A stretch of DNA of 64,000 nucleotides. Origin: JBGZFC01 sp964631255. GTDB taxonomy: Bacteria > Bacteroidota > Bacteroidia > Bacteroidales > Dysgonomonadaceae. Positions within the stretch are counted from its first letter, which is position 1, and each line of letters opens with the position of its first letter. The stretch is taken from positions 1-64,000 of the forward strand of contig CAZVWS010000003.1 of the NCBI GenBank assembly GCA_964631255.1, given 5' to 3'. Below are positions 1 to 8,728 of the stretch, piece after piece. The translations under genes and the position numbers were made by a program. The notes below the pieces were generated by a model that saw only the letters and a program-made list of their open reading frames with translations, ran no database searches and was not told the origin of the DNA.

Positions 1-129
1 AGTAATAAATTAAATTAAATAAAATTAAAGTGCTCGGTTATTACGGGCTAATACACAACTACTTCATCACATCGCATTTCTACAATTCGTTTTTTAATTC
101 GCAATCAAATATCAAAAAACTATACACCA

Positions 130-137
130 CAAAGATA
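130..137 (-). promoter_or_regulatory. Promoter -7 element for a gene left of the window
   Basis: The minus strand reads TATCTTTG, an exact match to the Bacteroidota -7 consensus TAnnTTTG. No start codon followed by an open frame is visible downstream of it inside the window, so the transcript must continue past position 1. Confidence 0.4.
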
Positions 138-306
138 TCTAAAAAACAATGGATAGCGAGCAAATTAAAATATAAATAAACAAAAAAAACATATTTTTGT
201 TATAAAATACTTTTGAAATAGAAATCCAATCCATGAGTCAACAGAAGTTATAGTAGCACGAGTTTAATCCACAAAAAACCGAATTTCAAGAAGAATATTT
301 TATAAA

Positions 307-340
307 TTTGACCATACTACACTTTTTTCTTTTATCTTTG
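307..340 (+). promoter_or_regulatory. pgk promoter
   Basis: TTTG at 307-310 and TATCTTTG at 333-340 are separated by 22 bases, close to the Bacteroidota -33/-7 promoter arrangement. The predicted transcript would start near 347, leaving a leader of about 80 bases before pgk. Confidence 0.55.
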
Positions 341-429
341 TGTCAACAATTATCTATTTATTTCACAATGAAAAACGAGCTTTTCGCTCATCAACAACCG
401 ACACATATAAATAAAAAAATATTCTCATT

Positions 430-1689
430 ATGCAAACAATGGATTCATTCAACTTCGCAAACAAAAAAGCATTTGTACGTGTAGATTTCAACGTTCCGCT
501 CGATGAAAATCTTCACATTACGGACGATACCCGCATCCGTGCTGCCATACCAACGCTTCAGAAAATATTGAAAGACGGGGGAAGCGTCATCATCGGTTCG
601 CACTTGGGTCGCCCCAAAGGCGTAGAGCAAAAATTATCGTTGAAACACATACTTCCGCGCTTGTCTCAACTTTTGGGCACAGAAGTACAATTTGCCAACG
701 ACTGCATTGGCACCGATGCCGAATCAAAAGTTGCCTCTCTCCAAAACGGACAGGCTCTGTTATTGGAAAATTTGCGCTTTTATGCCGAAGAAGAAGGCAA
801 ACCCCGCTTACCCGAAACCGCCACGGAAGAAGAGGTTGCAAAAGCCAAAAATGAGATAAAAGAATCGCAAAAAGAGTTCACGAAAAAGTTAGCATCCTTT
901 GCTGATGTTTACGTGAACGATGCTTTTGGAACAGCGCACCGCGCCCACGCTTCAACCGCGCTAATTGCCGATTTTTTTGATGCCGACCACAAGCTATTTG
1001 GCTACTTGATGCAAAGCGAAATTACCGCGGTAGAGAAAGTGATGAACAACACCCAACGCCCTTTCACGGCAATTATGGGCGGTTCGAAAGTTTCTACAAA
1101 AATTGATCTCATTAAAAATCTGTTAGATAAAGTTGACAATTTGATTTTGGCTGGCGGAATGACCTATACTTTCTCTAAAGCCTTTGGCGGAGAAATTGGC
1201 GACTCTATTGTGGAGAACGACAAACTGACATTGGCACAAGAAATTGTGGAACAAGCAAAAATAAAAAACGTGAACTTGGTTCTGGCAACCGATGCACGAA
1301 TTGGCGACTCTTATAGTAACGATGCAAACTCCAAATCAGTTCCGGTAAAAGAGATTCCCAATGGCTGGGAAGGTTTAGATATTGGTCCCGAAACACGAAA
1401 AACATTTGCCGAAGTCATCAAAAATTCGAAAACCATTTTATGGAATGGACCGGTTGGTGTTTTTGAATTTGATAATTTTGCCGCCGGTTCGCGCGCGGTT
1501 GCAGAGGCAATTGCCGAAGCTACCAAAAACGGAGCTTACTCGTTGGTAGGAGGAGGCGACTCTGTGGCTTGTATCAACAAATTTGATTTGGTAGATCAGG
1601 TTTCTTATGTTTCTACCGGAGGCGGAGCTTTGTTAGAAATGATTGAAGGCAAAGTGTTGCCCGGCATAAAAGCAATCAGAGGATACTGA
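430..1689 (+). CDS. pgk: Phosphoglycerate kinase
   Basis: Glycolytic enzyme that transfers the phosphoryl group of 1,3-bisphosphoglycerate to ADP in the cytoplasm. The 419-residue product has the usual family length. The N-terminal substrate signature RVDFNVP sits at residues 17-23, the GSHLGRPKG substrate loop near residue 60, and the C-terminal nucleotide loop VGGGDSVA near residue 375. The ATG at 430 is chosen because the MQT start and following FAN(K)KAFVRVDFN are typical of Bacteroidota homologues. It is a single-gene unit with its own promoter upstream and a strong hairpin terminator downstream that it shares with convergent typA. Nothing unusual is seen in the sequence. Confidence 0.97.
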   Translation: MQTMDSFNFANKKAFVRVDFNVPLDENLHITDDTRIRAAIPTLQKILKDGGSVIIGSHLGRPKGVEQKLSLKHILPRLSQLLGTEVQFANDCIGTDAESKVASLQNGQALLLENLRFYAEEEGKPRLPETATEEEVAKAKNEIKESQKEFTKKLASFADVYVNDAFGTAHRAHASTALIADFFDADHKLFGYLMQSEITAVEKVMNNTQRPFTAIMGGSKVSTKIDLIKNLLDKVDNLILAGGMTYTFSKAFGGEIGDSIVENDKLTLAQEIVEQAKIKNVNLVLATDARIGDSYSNDANSKSVPVKEIPNGWEGLDIGPETRKTFAEVIKNSKTILWNGPVGVFEFDNFAAGSRAVAEAIAEATKNGAYSLVGGGDSVACINKFDLVDQVSYVSTGGGALLEMIEGKVLPGIKAIRGY

Positions 1690-1753
1690 TTTGTTTTGTT
1701 ACACTTTTTCCGAAAACAAGACACATAAGTTTTAAGGAATACAATTTAAACGA

Positions 1754-1795
1754 ACAAGGCGCATCCACCATTGGAATGCGCCTTGTGTTTTTACA
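1754..1795. terminator. Terminator between convergent pgk and typA
   Basis: An 11-bp perfect stem, ACAAGGCGCAT at 1754-1764 with ATGCGCCTTGT at 1776-1786, is followed on the plus strand by GTTTTT. It lies 65 bases after the pgk stop and 18 bases beyond the typA stop, so it may act for both genes, though the T-run favours pgk. Confidence 0.75.
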
Positions 1796-1803
1796 AATTT
1801 ACT

Positions 1804-3606
1804 CTACGCTTTTTTCGACACGCGTTTACGGTCGTTTTCATCGAGCAGAATTTTTCTCAATCGGATAGTTTTTGGCGTAACTTCTACATATTCATCCTCT
1901 TTGATATATTCCAAAGCCTCTTCCAAACTAAAGATAATGGGTGGAGCCAGTTGGGCTTTATCATCACTTCCCGATGCTCGTACATTGGTCAATTTCTTCG
2001 ATTTGGTAACATTTACCACCAAATCGCCCTCCTTGTTGTTTTCGCCAACTACCTGACCGGCATATACATCGGTTTGGGGTTCGATAAAAAAGCTGCCTCT
2101 ATCTTGCAATTTATCCAAAGCGTAAGCATAAGCATTACCCGACTCGCCGGCGATAATAGAGCCATTTTGTCGTTTTTCTATGACTCCCTTCCAAGGTTGA
2201 AATTCCAGAAAGCGGTGCGCCATGATTGCCTCGCCGGCAGAAAGTGTGAGGATTACATTATTCAGCCCAATAATTCCGCGCGAGGGAATGGTAAACTCGA
2301 TGTGCATGCGGTCGCTTTTTCTCTCCATGCGTTGCATTTCACCCTTTCGGCGGGTAATCACATCAATAATTTTGCTGGCGTATTCTTCGGGCAAATTGAT
2401 GGTTAGTTGCTCGATTGGCTCGTTTTTTTCTCCGGCAATTTCCTTAATAATTACTTGTGGCTGACCGACTTGAAGTTCATATCCTTCGCGACGCATGGTT
2501 TCAATCAATACCGACAAATGAAGCACACCACGTCCGTAAACAATCCACGAATCAGAATTTCCTGTTTCCTCAACCCGAAGTGCCAGGTTTTTATCTAATT
2601 CGCGCATCAGTCGTTCGTAAATATGTCGCGATGTTACGTATTTCCCTTCTTTTCCAAAAAATGGAGAATTATTTATCGTGAAAAGCATCGACATGGTGGG
2701 TTCATCAATCGCAATGGGATCGAGTGGTTCCGGCTTTTCTAAATCGGTAATGGTATCTCCAATCTCAAAACCCTCTATACCGATAAGGGCGCAAATATCT
2801 CCCGAAATGGCCTCATTTACCTTTGCCCGACCCAATCCCTCAAAGATATTGAGTTCTTTGACACGAATTTTCTTTATTTCGCCGGTTCTTTTGCACAAAG
2901 CATAATCTTTGCCAGGCTCAATGGTGCCGCGATGCACTCTGCCAATGGCAATTCGACCGACGTAATTGGAATAATCGAGCGAAGTAATGAGCATTTGGGG
3001 CGTACCTTGCAGCGATTTTGGGGCAGGAATGTATTTCACAATTGCATCCAACAAGGGGATGATATTATCGGAAGGTTTTTTCCAATCGTCGGACATCCAG
3101 TTGTGTTTCGCCGAGCCGTAAATGGTTGGAAAATCCAGTTGCTCTTCTGTCGCGTCGAGGTTAAACATCAAATCAAAAACAGCCTCTTGCACCTCTTCGG
3201 GACGACAATTGGGTTTATCTACTTTATTGATTACCAAAATGGGCTTCAGCCCAATTTCGAGTGCTTTTTGCAACACGAATCGGGTTTGCGGCATCGGACC
3301 TTCAAAGGCGTCCACCACCAATAGGCAGCCGTCTGCCATGTTCAAAACACGCTCTACCTCGCCGCCAAAATCGGCGTGCCCGGGCGTATCAATAATATTT
3401 ATTTTAACATCTTTGTACCTAATCGACACATTCTTAGAGAGAATGGTTATACCACGCTCGCGCTCCAAATCGTTATTATCAAGTATCAAGTTTTCTGTTT
3501 GCTGGTGGTCTCTGAAGAGGTTTCCTGCCATTAGCATTTTATCTACCAGCGTAGTTTTGCCGTGGTCAACGTGTGCGATTATGGCAATGTTGCGTATGTT
3601 CTGCAT
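1804..3606 (-). CDS. typA: Translational GTPase TypA/BipA
   Basis: Ribosome-associated GTPase of the elongation-factor family, involved in ribosome assembly and stress adaptation. The 600-residue product begins MQNIRNIAIIAHVDHGKTTL, giving the G1 loop AHVDHGKT at about residues 10-17; the G3 motif DTPGHADF and the G4 motif NKVD follow, then EF-Tu-like domain II, EF-G-like domains and the BipA-specific C-terminal region. An in-frame start eight codons upstream is rejected because it lies at or before the expected transcript start: the -7 element TACCTTTG covers 3628-3635 on the minus strand. The gene stands alone, convergent with pgk and divergent from the double-TonB gene. Confidence 0.96.
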   Translation of the reverse strand: MQNIRNIAIIAHVDHGKTTLVDKMLMAGNLFRDHQQTENLILDNNDLERERGITILSKNVSIRYKDVKINIIDTPGHADFGGEVERVLNMADGCLLVVDAFEGPMPQTRFVLQKALEIGLKPILVINKVDKPNCRPEEVQEAVFDLMFNLDATEEQLDFPTIYGSAKHNWMSDDWKKPSDNIIPLLDAIVKYIPAPKSLQGTPQMLITSLDYSNYVGRIAIGRVHRGTIEPGKDYALCKRTGEIKKIRVKELNIFEGLGRAKVNEAISGDICALIGIEGFEIGDTITDLEKPEPLDPIAIDEPTMSMLFTINNSPFFGKEGKYVTSRHIYERLMRELDKNLALRVEETGNSDSWIVYGRGVLHLSVLIETMRREGYELQVGQPQVIIKEIAGEKNEPIEQLTINLPEEYASKIIDVITRRKGEMQRMERKSDRMHIEFTIPSRGIIGLNNVILTLSAGEAIMAHRFLEFQPWKGVIEKRQNGSIIAGESGNAYAYALDKLQDRGSFFIEPQTDVYAGQVVGENNKEGDLVVNVTKSKKLTNVRASGSDDKAQLAPPIIFSLEEALEYIKEDEYVEVTPKTIRLRKILLDENDRKRVSKKA

Positions 3607-3627
3607 ATAACAATCTTTTTCGAGGTG

Positions 3628-3635
3628 CAAAGGTA
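3628..3635 (-). promoter_or_regulatory. typA promoter -7 element
   Basis: The minus strand reads TACCTTTG, matching TAnnTTTG. Transcription would begin about 3620, so the leader is only about 15 bases long and the ATG at 3606 is the right start. Confidence 0.6.
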
Positions 3636-3729
3636 TGCTTTTTTGCTAATAATATATTACAGAATTACAAATTTATTAGATTTGGTATGTTTTTTTGGCA
3701 GTTGATTGCTAATTTATTGCGTCGCACTA

Positions 3730-3761
3730 TTTGTTTTATTTTTGAGACTCTATTATCTTTG
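3730..3761 (+). promoter_or_regulatory. Promoter of the double TonB-domain gene
   Basis: TTTG at 3730-3733 and TATCTTTG at 3754-3761 are separated by exactly 20 bases, a full match to the Bacteroidota promoter. Start of transcription is expected near 3768, giving a leader of roughly 140 bases that contains a terminator-like hairpin. Confidence 0.65.
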
Positions 3762-3804
3762 CAACAAATTATCGAAAAAAACTTTTTCAACACATTTTCG
3801 AGGT

Positions 3805-3843
3805 ACGAGATGTAACATCCGGCTCGTTTTTTTTTGCAACGAG
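3805..3843 (+). promoter_or_regulatory. Attenuator-like leader hairpin
   Basis: ACGAG at 3805-3809 can pair with CTCGT at 3823-3827, with an inner ATG/CAT helix, and is followed directly by nine T residues (3827-3835), which looks like an intrinsic terminator between promoter and gene. CTCGTT at 3823-3828 can instead pair with AACGAG at 3838-3843, which would break the terminator. The two folds exclude each other. The stems are short, so this is a hypothesis from sequence only. Confidence 0.4.
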
Positions 3844-3905
3844 TTTGCTTGACTTCTGTCGTTTTTGAAAATGGAGTTTTGAAACCGCAAAACAACAACA
3901 AATAG

Positions 3906-4829
3906 ATGAAATTCAAAAAATTAATCATACCTCAACTGGTTGCTCTTTTAGTAACGGTATTCCTTTTCGCAACGCAAATGAGCGCGAACAACTCATTTTC
4001 TCAACAGAAAAAAAATCCACCCCCAACTGGCGAAAAAATAATTGATGACCCCGATATTCCTCCACTTTACACCGGCGGCACGTCAGAAATGCACCGTTTC
4101 ATTTCAAACACGCTTCGCTATCCTGCCGACGCAGCCAGCCGCAATGCACAAGGATTGGTTGTTTATACTTTCATCGTGGAGAAAGATGGTACTTTGAGTA
4201 ATTTTGAATTGATGCATCGTGCCGATTCGTTGTTGAACGACGAGGCTTTGCGCATTTTGCAACTCATGCCGCCTTGGCGTCCGGCAAAATTCAAAAATGA
4301 GTTTGTCCGCTCCAAAACTTACGTTCCGATGTATTTCCGCCTCAACAAAGGCACAACAATAGCAAACAATACTGCCAAACCAAAAACAATTTTGCCCACT
4401 GCGCCTAAACCACAAAACCCAACGGCATTGCAACAAACAGACTCAACGGCAGCCACACAACCGGTAACAGAGCAAGTAGAAACGGAGGTTTTCTCCATCG
4501 TGAGCAAAATGCCACAATATTACAACGGAGAGAGAGGATTGGCTGAGTTTATTTCCAATCAAATTCGCTATCCCATCGAAGCACGACAACAAGGTATCGA
4601 GGGGAGGATAATCTGTTCTTTCATAGTGGGAATTGATGGCAGCGTATCAAACATTGAGGTTATTCAAGGGTTGCATCCACAACTCGACAACGAGGCTGTA
4701 CGCATCCTGAGCTTGATGCCGAAATGGATTCCGGGTGAGAATAATGGTGAAAAAGTAAACGTGAAATGTTTGCAGCCAATTGACTTTAGTATTGGCGAAG
4801 ACCCGATTCCTCCTTTGAGCGAAGAGTAA
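3906..4829 (+). CDS. Protein with two TonB C-terminal-type domains
   Basis: A 307-residue envelope protein. It begins with a charged KFKK segment and a hydrophobic stretch (about residues 8-26) that may be a cleaved signal peptide or a membrane anchor. Two TonB C-terminal domains follow, about residues 55-145 and 200-295; each has the family pattern of a short helix, an RYP motif, a VxxDG turn and a final MPxW. The linker between them (about 150-195) is rich in Pro, Thr and Gln. Classical TonB has a single such domain and a long Pro-rich spacer before it, which is absent here. It may be a TonB-like periplasmic protein that contacts receptors or peptidoglycan; its real partner is unknown. It has its own promoter and a structured leader. 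Confidence 0.85.
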   Translation: MKFKKLIIPQLVALLVTVFLFATQMSANNSFSQQKKNPPPTGEKIIDDPDIPPLYTGGTSEMHRFISNTLRYPADAASRNAQGLVVYTFIVEKDGTLSNFELMHRADSLLNDEALRILQLMPPWRPAKFKNEFVRSKTYVPMYFRLNKGTTIANNTAKPKTILPTAPKPQNPTALQQTDSTAATQPVTEQVETEVFSIVSKMPQYYNGERGLAEFISNQIRYPIEARQQGIEGRIICSFIVGIDGSVSNIEVIQGLHPQLDNEAVRILSLMPKWIPGENNGEKVNVKCLQPIDFSIGEDPIPPLSEE

Positions 4830-5067
4830 AGAAATTCGTCCTACTTTTCTCCGAAACGAATAACTATTTATTGTTGTTCGGTTTCTATTTATACTGATCG
4901 AGAGAATTTTTTTGTGGTTTTTTCTTGAACCCATTCTCTTCATTTTTGTTCTATCGTTGCATCAAATTCAATTGCAAAGCGCAGAACTTACCGGTTTGGT
5001 AAACTGTCATTTTTTCATCAATAGAAAAAGACAAAATCACTAAACCGTATCCAAAACCTCCTATCGC

Positions 5068-7887
5068 ATGGATTCCAAAACCAACTCAATAGAAGTGCAA
5101 GGTGCACGAGTACACAACCTCAAAAACATCGACGTAACCATTCCCCGAGATTCGCTCACGGTGCTTACCGGATTGAGTGGTAGTGGGAAATCGTCGCTCG
5201 CTTTCGACACCATTTTTGCCGAAGGGCAAAGGCGGTATATCGAAACTTTTTCGGCATACGCCAGAGGTTTTTTAGGAAAAATGGAACGTCCCGACGTAGA
5301 TAAAATTTCCGGATTGAGCCCCGTAATCTCCATCGAACAAAAAACAACCAATAAAAATCCACGCTCAACAGTTGGCACTTCTACGGAAATATACGATTTT
5401 CTGCGTCTGCTTTTTGCGCGTGCCGGCGATGCATACTCGCACATCACGGGCGAAAAGATGGTAAAATATACCGAAGAACAGATTCTGGAGCTTATCTTGT
5501 CGGCATATATTGGCAAGAAAATCTACATTTTAGCTCCCGTAGTTCGCAACAGGAAAGGGCATTACAAAGAGCTTTTTGAGCAAATTCGCAAAAAAGGTTA
5601 TCTGCACGCACGCGTTGATGGCGAAATCAGGGAAATCATACCGGGCATGCGTGTAGATAGGTACAAAAATCACAGTATCGAAATTCTCATTGATAAACTC
5701 ATCGTTTCCAATAAGTTTGAAGACAAACTAAAATCCAGTGTTCGCACGGCAATGAAACAAGGAGCCGGATTGATTTTGATTGAAGATGTGGAAGCAAATC
5801 AGGTACGCCATTACAGCAAAAGCCTGATGTGCCCTACTACCGGCATTTCGTACAGCGAACCTGCGCCGCACAATTTCTCGTTCAATTCGCCGCAAGGCGC
5901 TTGTCCTCGTTGCAAAGGCATCGGCATGGTGGACAATATCGATACCGAAAAAATCATACCCAAACCCGAACTAAGTATCGCGGCAGGAGGTATCGCTCCC
6001 TTGGGTAAAGAGAAAAGCAACCTGCTGTTTTGGCAAATTGCAGCCATTTGCGAAAAACACGGAGTCAATCTGAAAACACCAATCCAAGACTTACCGCAAG
6101 AAGCTATAGACGAGATACTGTATGGGACCAACGAGAGGTTGAAAATAAAAAACGAATCTTTGGGTAATTCCAACTATCTGGTTTCGTACGAAGGTGTTGC
6201 CAAGTACATAGAAATGCAGCAAGATGATGAAGCATCGGCAACCGCACAAAAATGGGCAGACCAGTTTATCACGACCACCATCTGTCCCGAGTGCAACGGG
6301 CAAAGATTGAACAAAGAGGCATTACATTTCAGAATAGGCGACAAAAATATTGCCGATTTGGCAGCTATGGACATCCTCAGCCTATACGAATGGATGGATA
6401 CTTTTGATTTGCATGTTTCAAAAAAACAACAACTGATAGCCGTAGAAATCAAGAAAGAGATTTTGTCGCGATTACAATTTCTCGTGGACGTTGGTTTGGG
6501 TTATCTCTCGCTGGCGCGTGCATCGGCATCGCTTTCGGGAGGCGAAAGTCAGCGCATCCGGCTCGCCACACAAATTGGTTCGCAATTGGTAAATGTTCTC
6601 TATATTTTAGATGAACCAAGCATTGGTCTGCATCAGCGAGACAATCATCGGCTCATCCATTCGCTTAAAAAATTGCGCGATTCGGGCAACTCGGTTGTCG
6701 TAGTGGAGCACGACAAAGATATGATGCTGGCGTCTGACTATATCGTGGATATGGGACCTTTTGCCGGCAGAAAAGGCGGCGAAGTGGTTTTTGAAGGTTC
6801 GCCAAAAGAGATGCTCAGCAAAAACACACTCACATCCAACTACCTGAACGGCAAACTAAAAATTGATGTTCCGCAAACACGCAGAAAAGGAAACGGCAAA
6901 ACACTAACCATTGTAGGAGCAACAGGTAACAATCTGAAAAATGTTACTGCCAAATTTCCGCTTGGCATTTTCATTTGTGTAACCGGTGTATCGGGAAGTG
7001 GCAAATCTACGCTCATCAACGAAACGCTGCAACCCATTTTGAGCCAAAAATTCTACCGCTCGCTAAAAGACCCGCTTCCTTACAAAGAGGTGAAAGGTTT
7101 GGAACATCTGAATAAAATAGTGAGTGTGGACCAATCGCCGATAGGCAGAACTCCTCGCTCCAACCCGGCAACCTACACGGGCGTTTTCAGTGATATACGA
7201 ACCTTGTTTTCGAGCATGCCCGAAGCAAAAATTCGCGGTTACAAACCCGGGCGTTTCTCGTTTAACGTGAAAGGTGGACGATGCGAAACGTGTGGAGGTA
7301 ATGGATACAAATCTATCGAAATGAATTTTTTACCCAACGTGATGGTTCCTTGCGAAGTATGCAATGGCAAACGCTACAACAGAGAGACACAAGAAGTTCG
7401 TTTCAAAGGAAAATCTATAGCAGATGTATTGGATATGACCATCAATGCGGCAGTCGATTTTTTTGAAAATGTACCGAATATTCTGCACAAAATCAAAGTT
7501 TTGCAGGAAGTGGGATTGGGATACATAAAACTGGGACAATCCTCCACTACCCTTTCGGGTGGCGAAAGCCAACGCGTGAAACTGGCAACCGAACTTGCCC
7601 GAACAGATACCGGAAACACTTTATATGTGCTAGACGAACCCACTACCGGTTTGCATTTTGAGGATATCAGGGTACTGCTGAATGTATTGAATAAATTGGT
7701 AGATAGAGGCAATACCGTGCTTGTGATTGAACATAATTTGGATATCATCAAATGTGCCGACTACATCATCGATATGGGTCCTGAAGGGGGCGAAAAAGGA
7801 GGCACTATTATCGTTTCGGGCACACCCGAAAAGATAATAAAAAACAAAACAAGTTACACTGCAAAATACCTGAAAGAGGAGTTATAA
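5068..7887 (+). CDS. uvrA: Excinuclease ABC subunit UvrA
   Basis: DNA damage recognition ATPase of nucleotide excision repair, working with UvrB. The 939-residue product has two ABC ATPase modules. Module one has Walker A GLSGSGKSS near residue 33, signature LSGGESQRIRL and Walker B LYILDEPSIGLH; module two has Walker A GVSGSGKST, signature LSGGESQRVKL and Walker B LYVLDEPTTGLH. Cysteine pairs for zinc are visible (CPRC..., CPEC..., CETCGGNG with CEVCNG). Length matches the family. It stands alone, 238 bases after the double-TonB gene; I see no clear promoter consensus in that gap. Confidence 0.97.
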   Translation: MDSKTNSIEVQGARVHNLKNIDVTIPRDSLTVLTGLSGSGKSSLAFDTIFAEGQRRYIETFSAYARGFLGKMERPDVDKISGLSPVISIEQKTTNKNPRSTVGTSTEIYDFLRLLFARAGDAYSHITGEKMVKYTEEQILELILSAYIGKKIYILAPVVRNRKGHYKELFEQIRKKGYLHARVDGEIREIIPGMRVDRYKNHSIEILIDKLIVSNKFEDKLKSSVRTAMKQGAGLILIEDVEANQVRHYSKSLMCPTTGISYSEPAPHNFSFNSPQGACPRCKGIGMVDNIDTEKIIPKPELSIAAGGIAPLGKEKSNLLFWQIAAICEKHGVNLKTPIQDLPQEAIDEILYGTNERLKIKNESLGNSNYLVSYEGVAKYIEMQQDDEASATAQKWADQFITTTICPECNGQRLNKEALHFRIGDKNIADLAAMDILSLYEWMDTFDLHVSKKQQLIAVEIKKEILSRLQFLVDVGLGYLSLARASASLSGGESQRIRLATQIGSQLVNVLYILDEPSIGLHQRDNHRLIHSLKKLRDSGNSVVVVEHDKDMMLASDYIVDMGPFAGRKGGEVVFEGSPKEMLSKNTLTSNYLNGKLKIDVPQTRRKGNGKTLTIVGATGNNLKNVTAKFPLGIFICVTGVSGSGKSTLINETLQPILSQKFYRSLKDPLPYKEVKGLEHLNKIVSVDQSPIGRTPRSNPATYTGVFSDIRTLFSSMPEAKIRGYKPGRFSFNVKGGRCETCGGNGYKSIEMNFLPNVMVPCEVCNGKRYNRETQEVRFKGKSIADVLDMTINAAVDFFENVPNILHKIKVLQEVGLGYIKLGQSSTTLSGGESQRVKLATELARTDTGNTLYVLDEPTTGLHFEDIRVLLNVLNKLVDRGNTVLVIEHNLDIIKCADYIIDMGPEGGEKGGTIIVSGTPEKIIKNKTSYTAKYLKEEL

Positions 7888-8078
7888 ATCACTCCATTAC
7901 TCGTCCCTTGAATATACTGCATACACTCGTTTATCTTACCGATTGTACACCTTAATACATACAAAACGTTAAATATGAATTTATCGTGAACTTTTAATTG
8001 AGCGCATTGTTTAGAATTTACACAGCAAAAATAGCCGTTACTATTAAGAACAATTTTAAATAAACTCAAAAAAAGAAC
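7888..8078 (+). other. Intergenic stretch uvrA-tpx
   Basis: An AT-rich gap of 191 bases with no convincing terminator or exact TAnnTTTG promoter. It presumably carries the tpx promoter, but I cannot place it. Confidence 0.4.
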
Positions 8079-8579
8079 ATGACAAAAATCACATTTCAAG
8101 GCAACCCTGTTAGCGTTGGTGGTGAATTACCAAAAGCAGGCGTTCAAGCCCCCGATTTCTCGTTGGTAAAAGGCGACTTATCGGAAGTAAAATTATCAGA
8201 TTATAAAGGAAAAAACGTGGTACTGAATATCTTCCCAAGTTTAGATACGGGCATTTGTGCCGCTTCTGTAAGAAGATTCAACAAGTCAGCATCCACATTA
8301 GATAATACTGTAGTTCTCTGTATCTCGGCAGATTTACCGTTCGCTTCGAGCCGTTTTTGTGCTGCCGAAGGATTGGAGAATGTCATTACGCTTTCCACAT
8401 TTCGAGATAAAGATTTTGCCGAAAAATATGGCATCATGATGACCGATGGCCCATTGCGCGGACTTTTGGCTCGTGCGGTAGTGGTAGTAAATCCCGAAGG
8501 AAATGTCGTATATACCGAGCTGGTTCCTGAGATTGCACAGGAGCCGGATTATGACTCTGCAATCAACTCGATAGTGTAG
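8079..8579 (+). CDS. tpx: Thiol peroxidase (Tpx-type peroxiredoxin)
   Basis: Thioredoxin-dependent peroxidase that reduces hydrogen and organic peroxides. The 166-residue product has the family length. The peroxidatic cysteine is C60 in the loop SLDTGICAASVRRFN, and the resolving cysteine is C94 in RFCAAEGLENV, the spacing expected of atypical two-cysteine Tpx enzymes. The start MTKITFQGNPV is standard for the family. It is a monocistronic unit closed by a strong terminator. The window also encodes thioredoxin reductase (trxB), which would regenerate its reductant through thioredoxin. Confidence 0.97.
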   Translation: MTKITFQGNPVSVGGELPKAGVQAPDFSLVKGDLSEVKLSDYKGKNVVLNIFPSLDTGICAASVRRFNKSASTLDNTVVLCISADLPFASSRFCAAEGLENVITLSTFRDKDFAEKYGIMMTDGPLRGLLARAVVVVNPEGNVVYTELVPEIAQEPDYDSAINSIV

Positions 8580-8607
8580 TTTGTTTCATGAAGATTGTGT
8601 TAAAACA

Positions 8608-8646
8608 GGAAAGTCTGCGAAGTGATTCGCGGACTTTCCGCTTTTT
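8608..8646 (+). terminator. tpx terminator
   Basis: A 14-bp stem (8608-8621 with 8626-8639, one G-T wobble) closes a GTGA loop and is followed by CTTTTT. It lies 29 bases after the tpx stop. Confidence 0.85.
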
Positions 8647-8728
8647 AAGCCATTGAATATTCACACGTTAAGAACAATATTATATTTTTATTTGTTTATT
8701 TAAAGTGGATAAGAAATAGAAAAATGGA

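Larger units (their letters stand above)
1..429. other. AT-rich intergenic left edge, no gene seen
   Basis: I see no open reading frame of worth in this stretch. It holds two divergent promoter-like sites: one for pgk on the plus strand and one at 130-137 pointing left, which probably serves a gene beyond the window. A weak hairpin (TATTA 39-43 with TAATA 49-53) lies near the edge and has no assigned role. Confidence 0.6.

Noticed and set aside
1771..2406. Open frame of 211 codons on the plus strand opposite typA
   Set aside because: Entirely antisense to conserved typA codons, no domain; chance frame.
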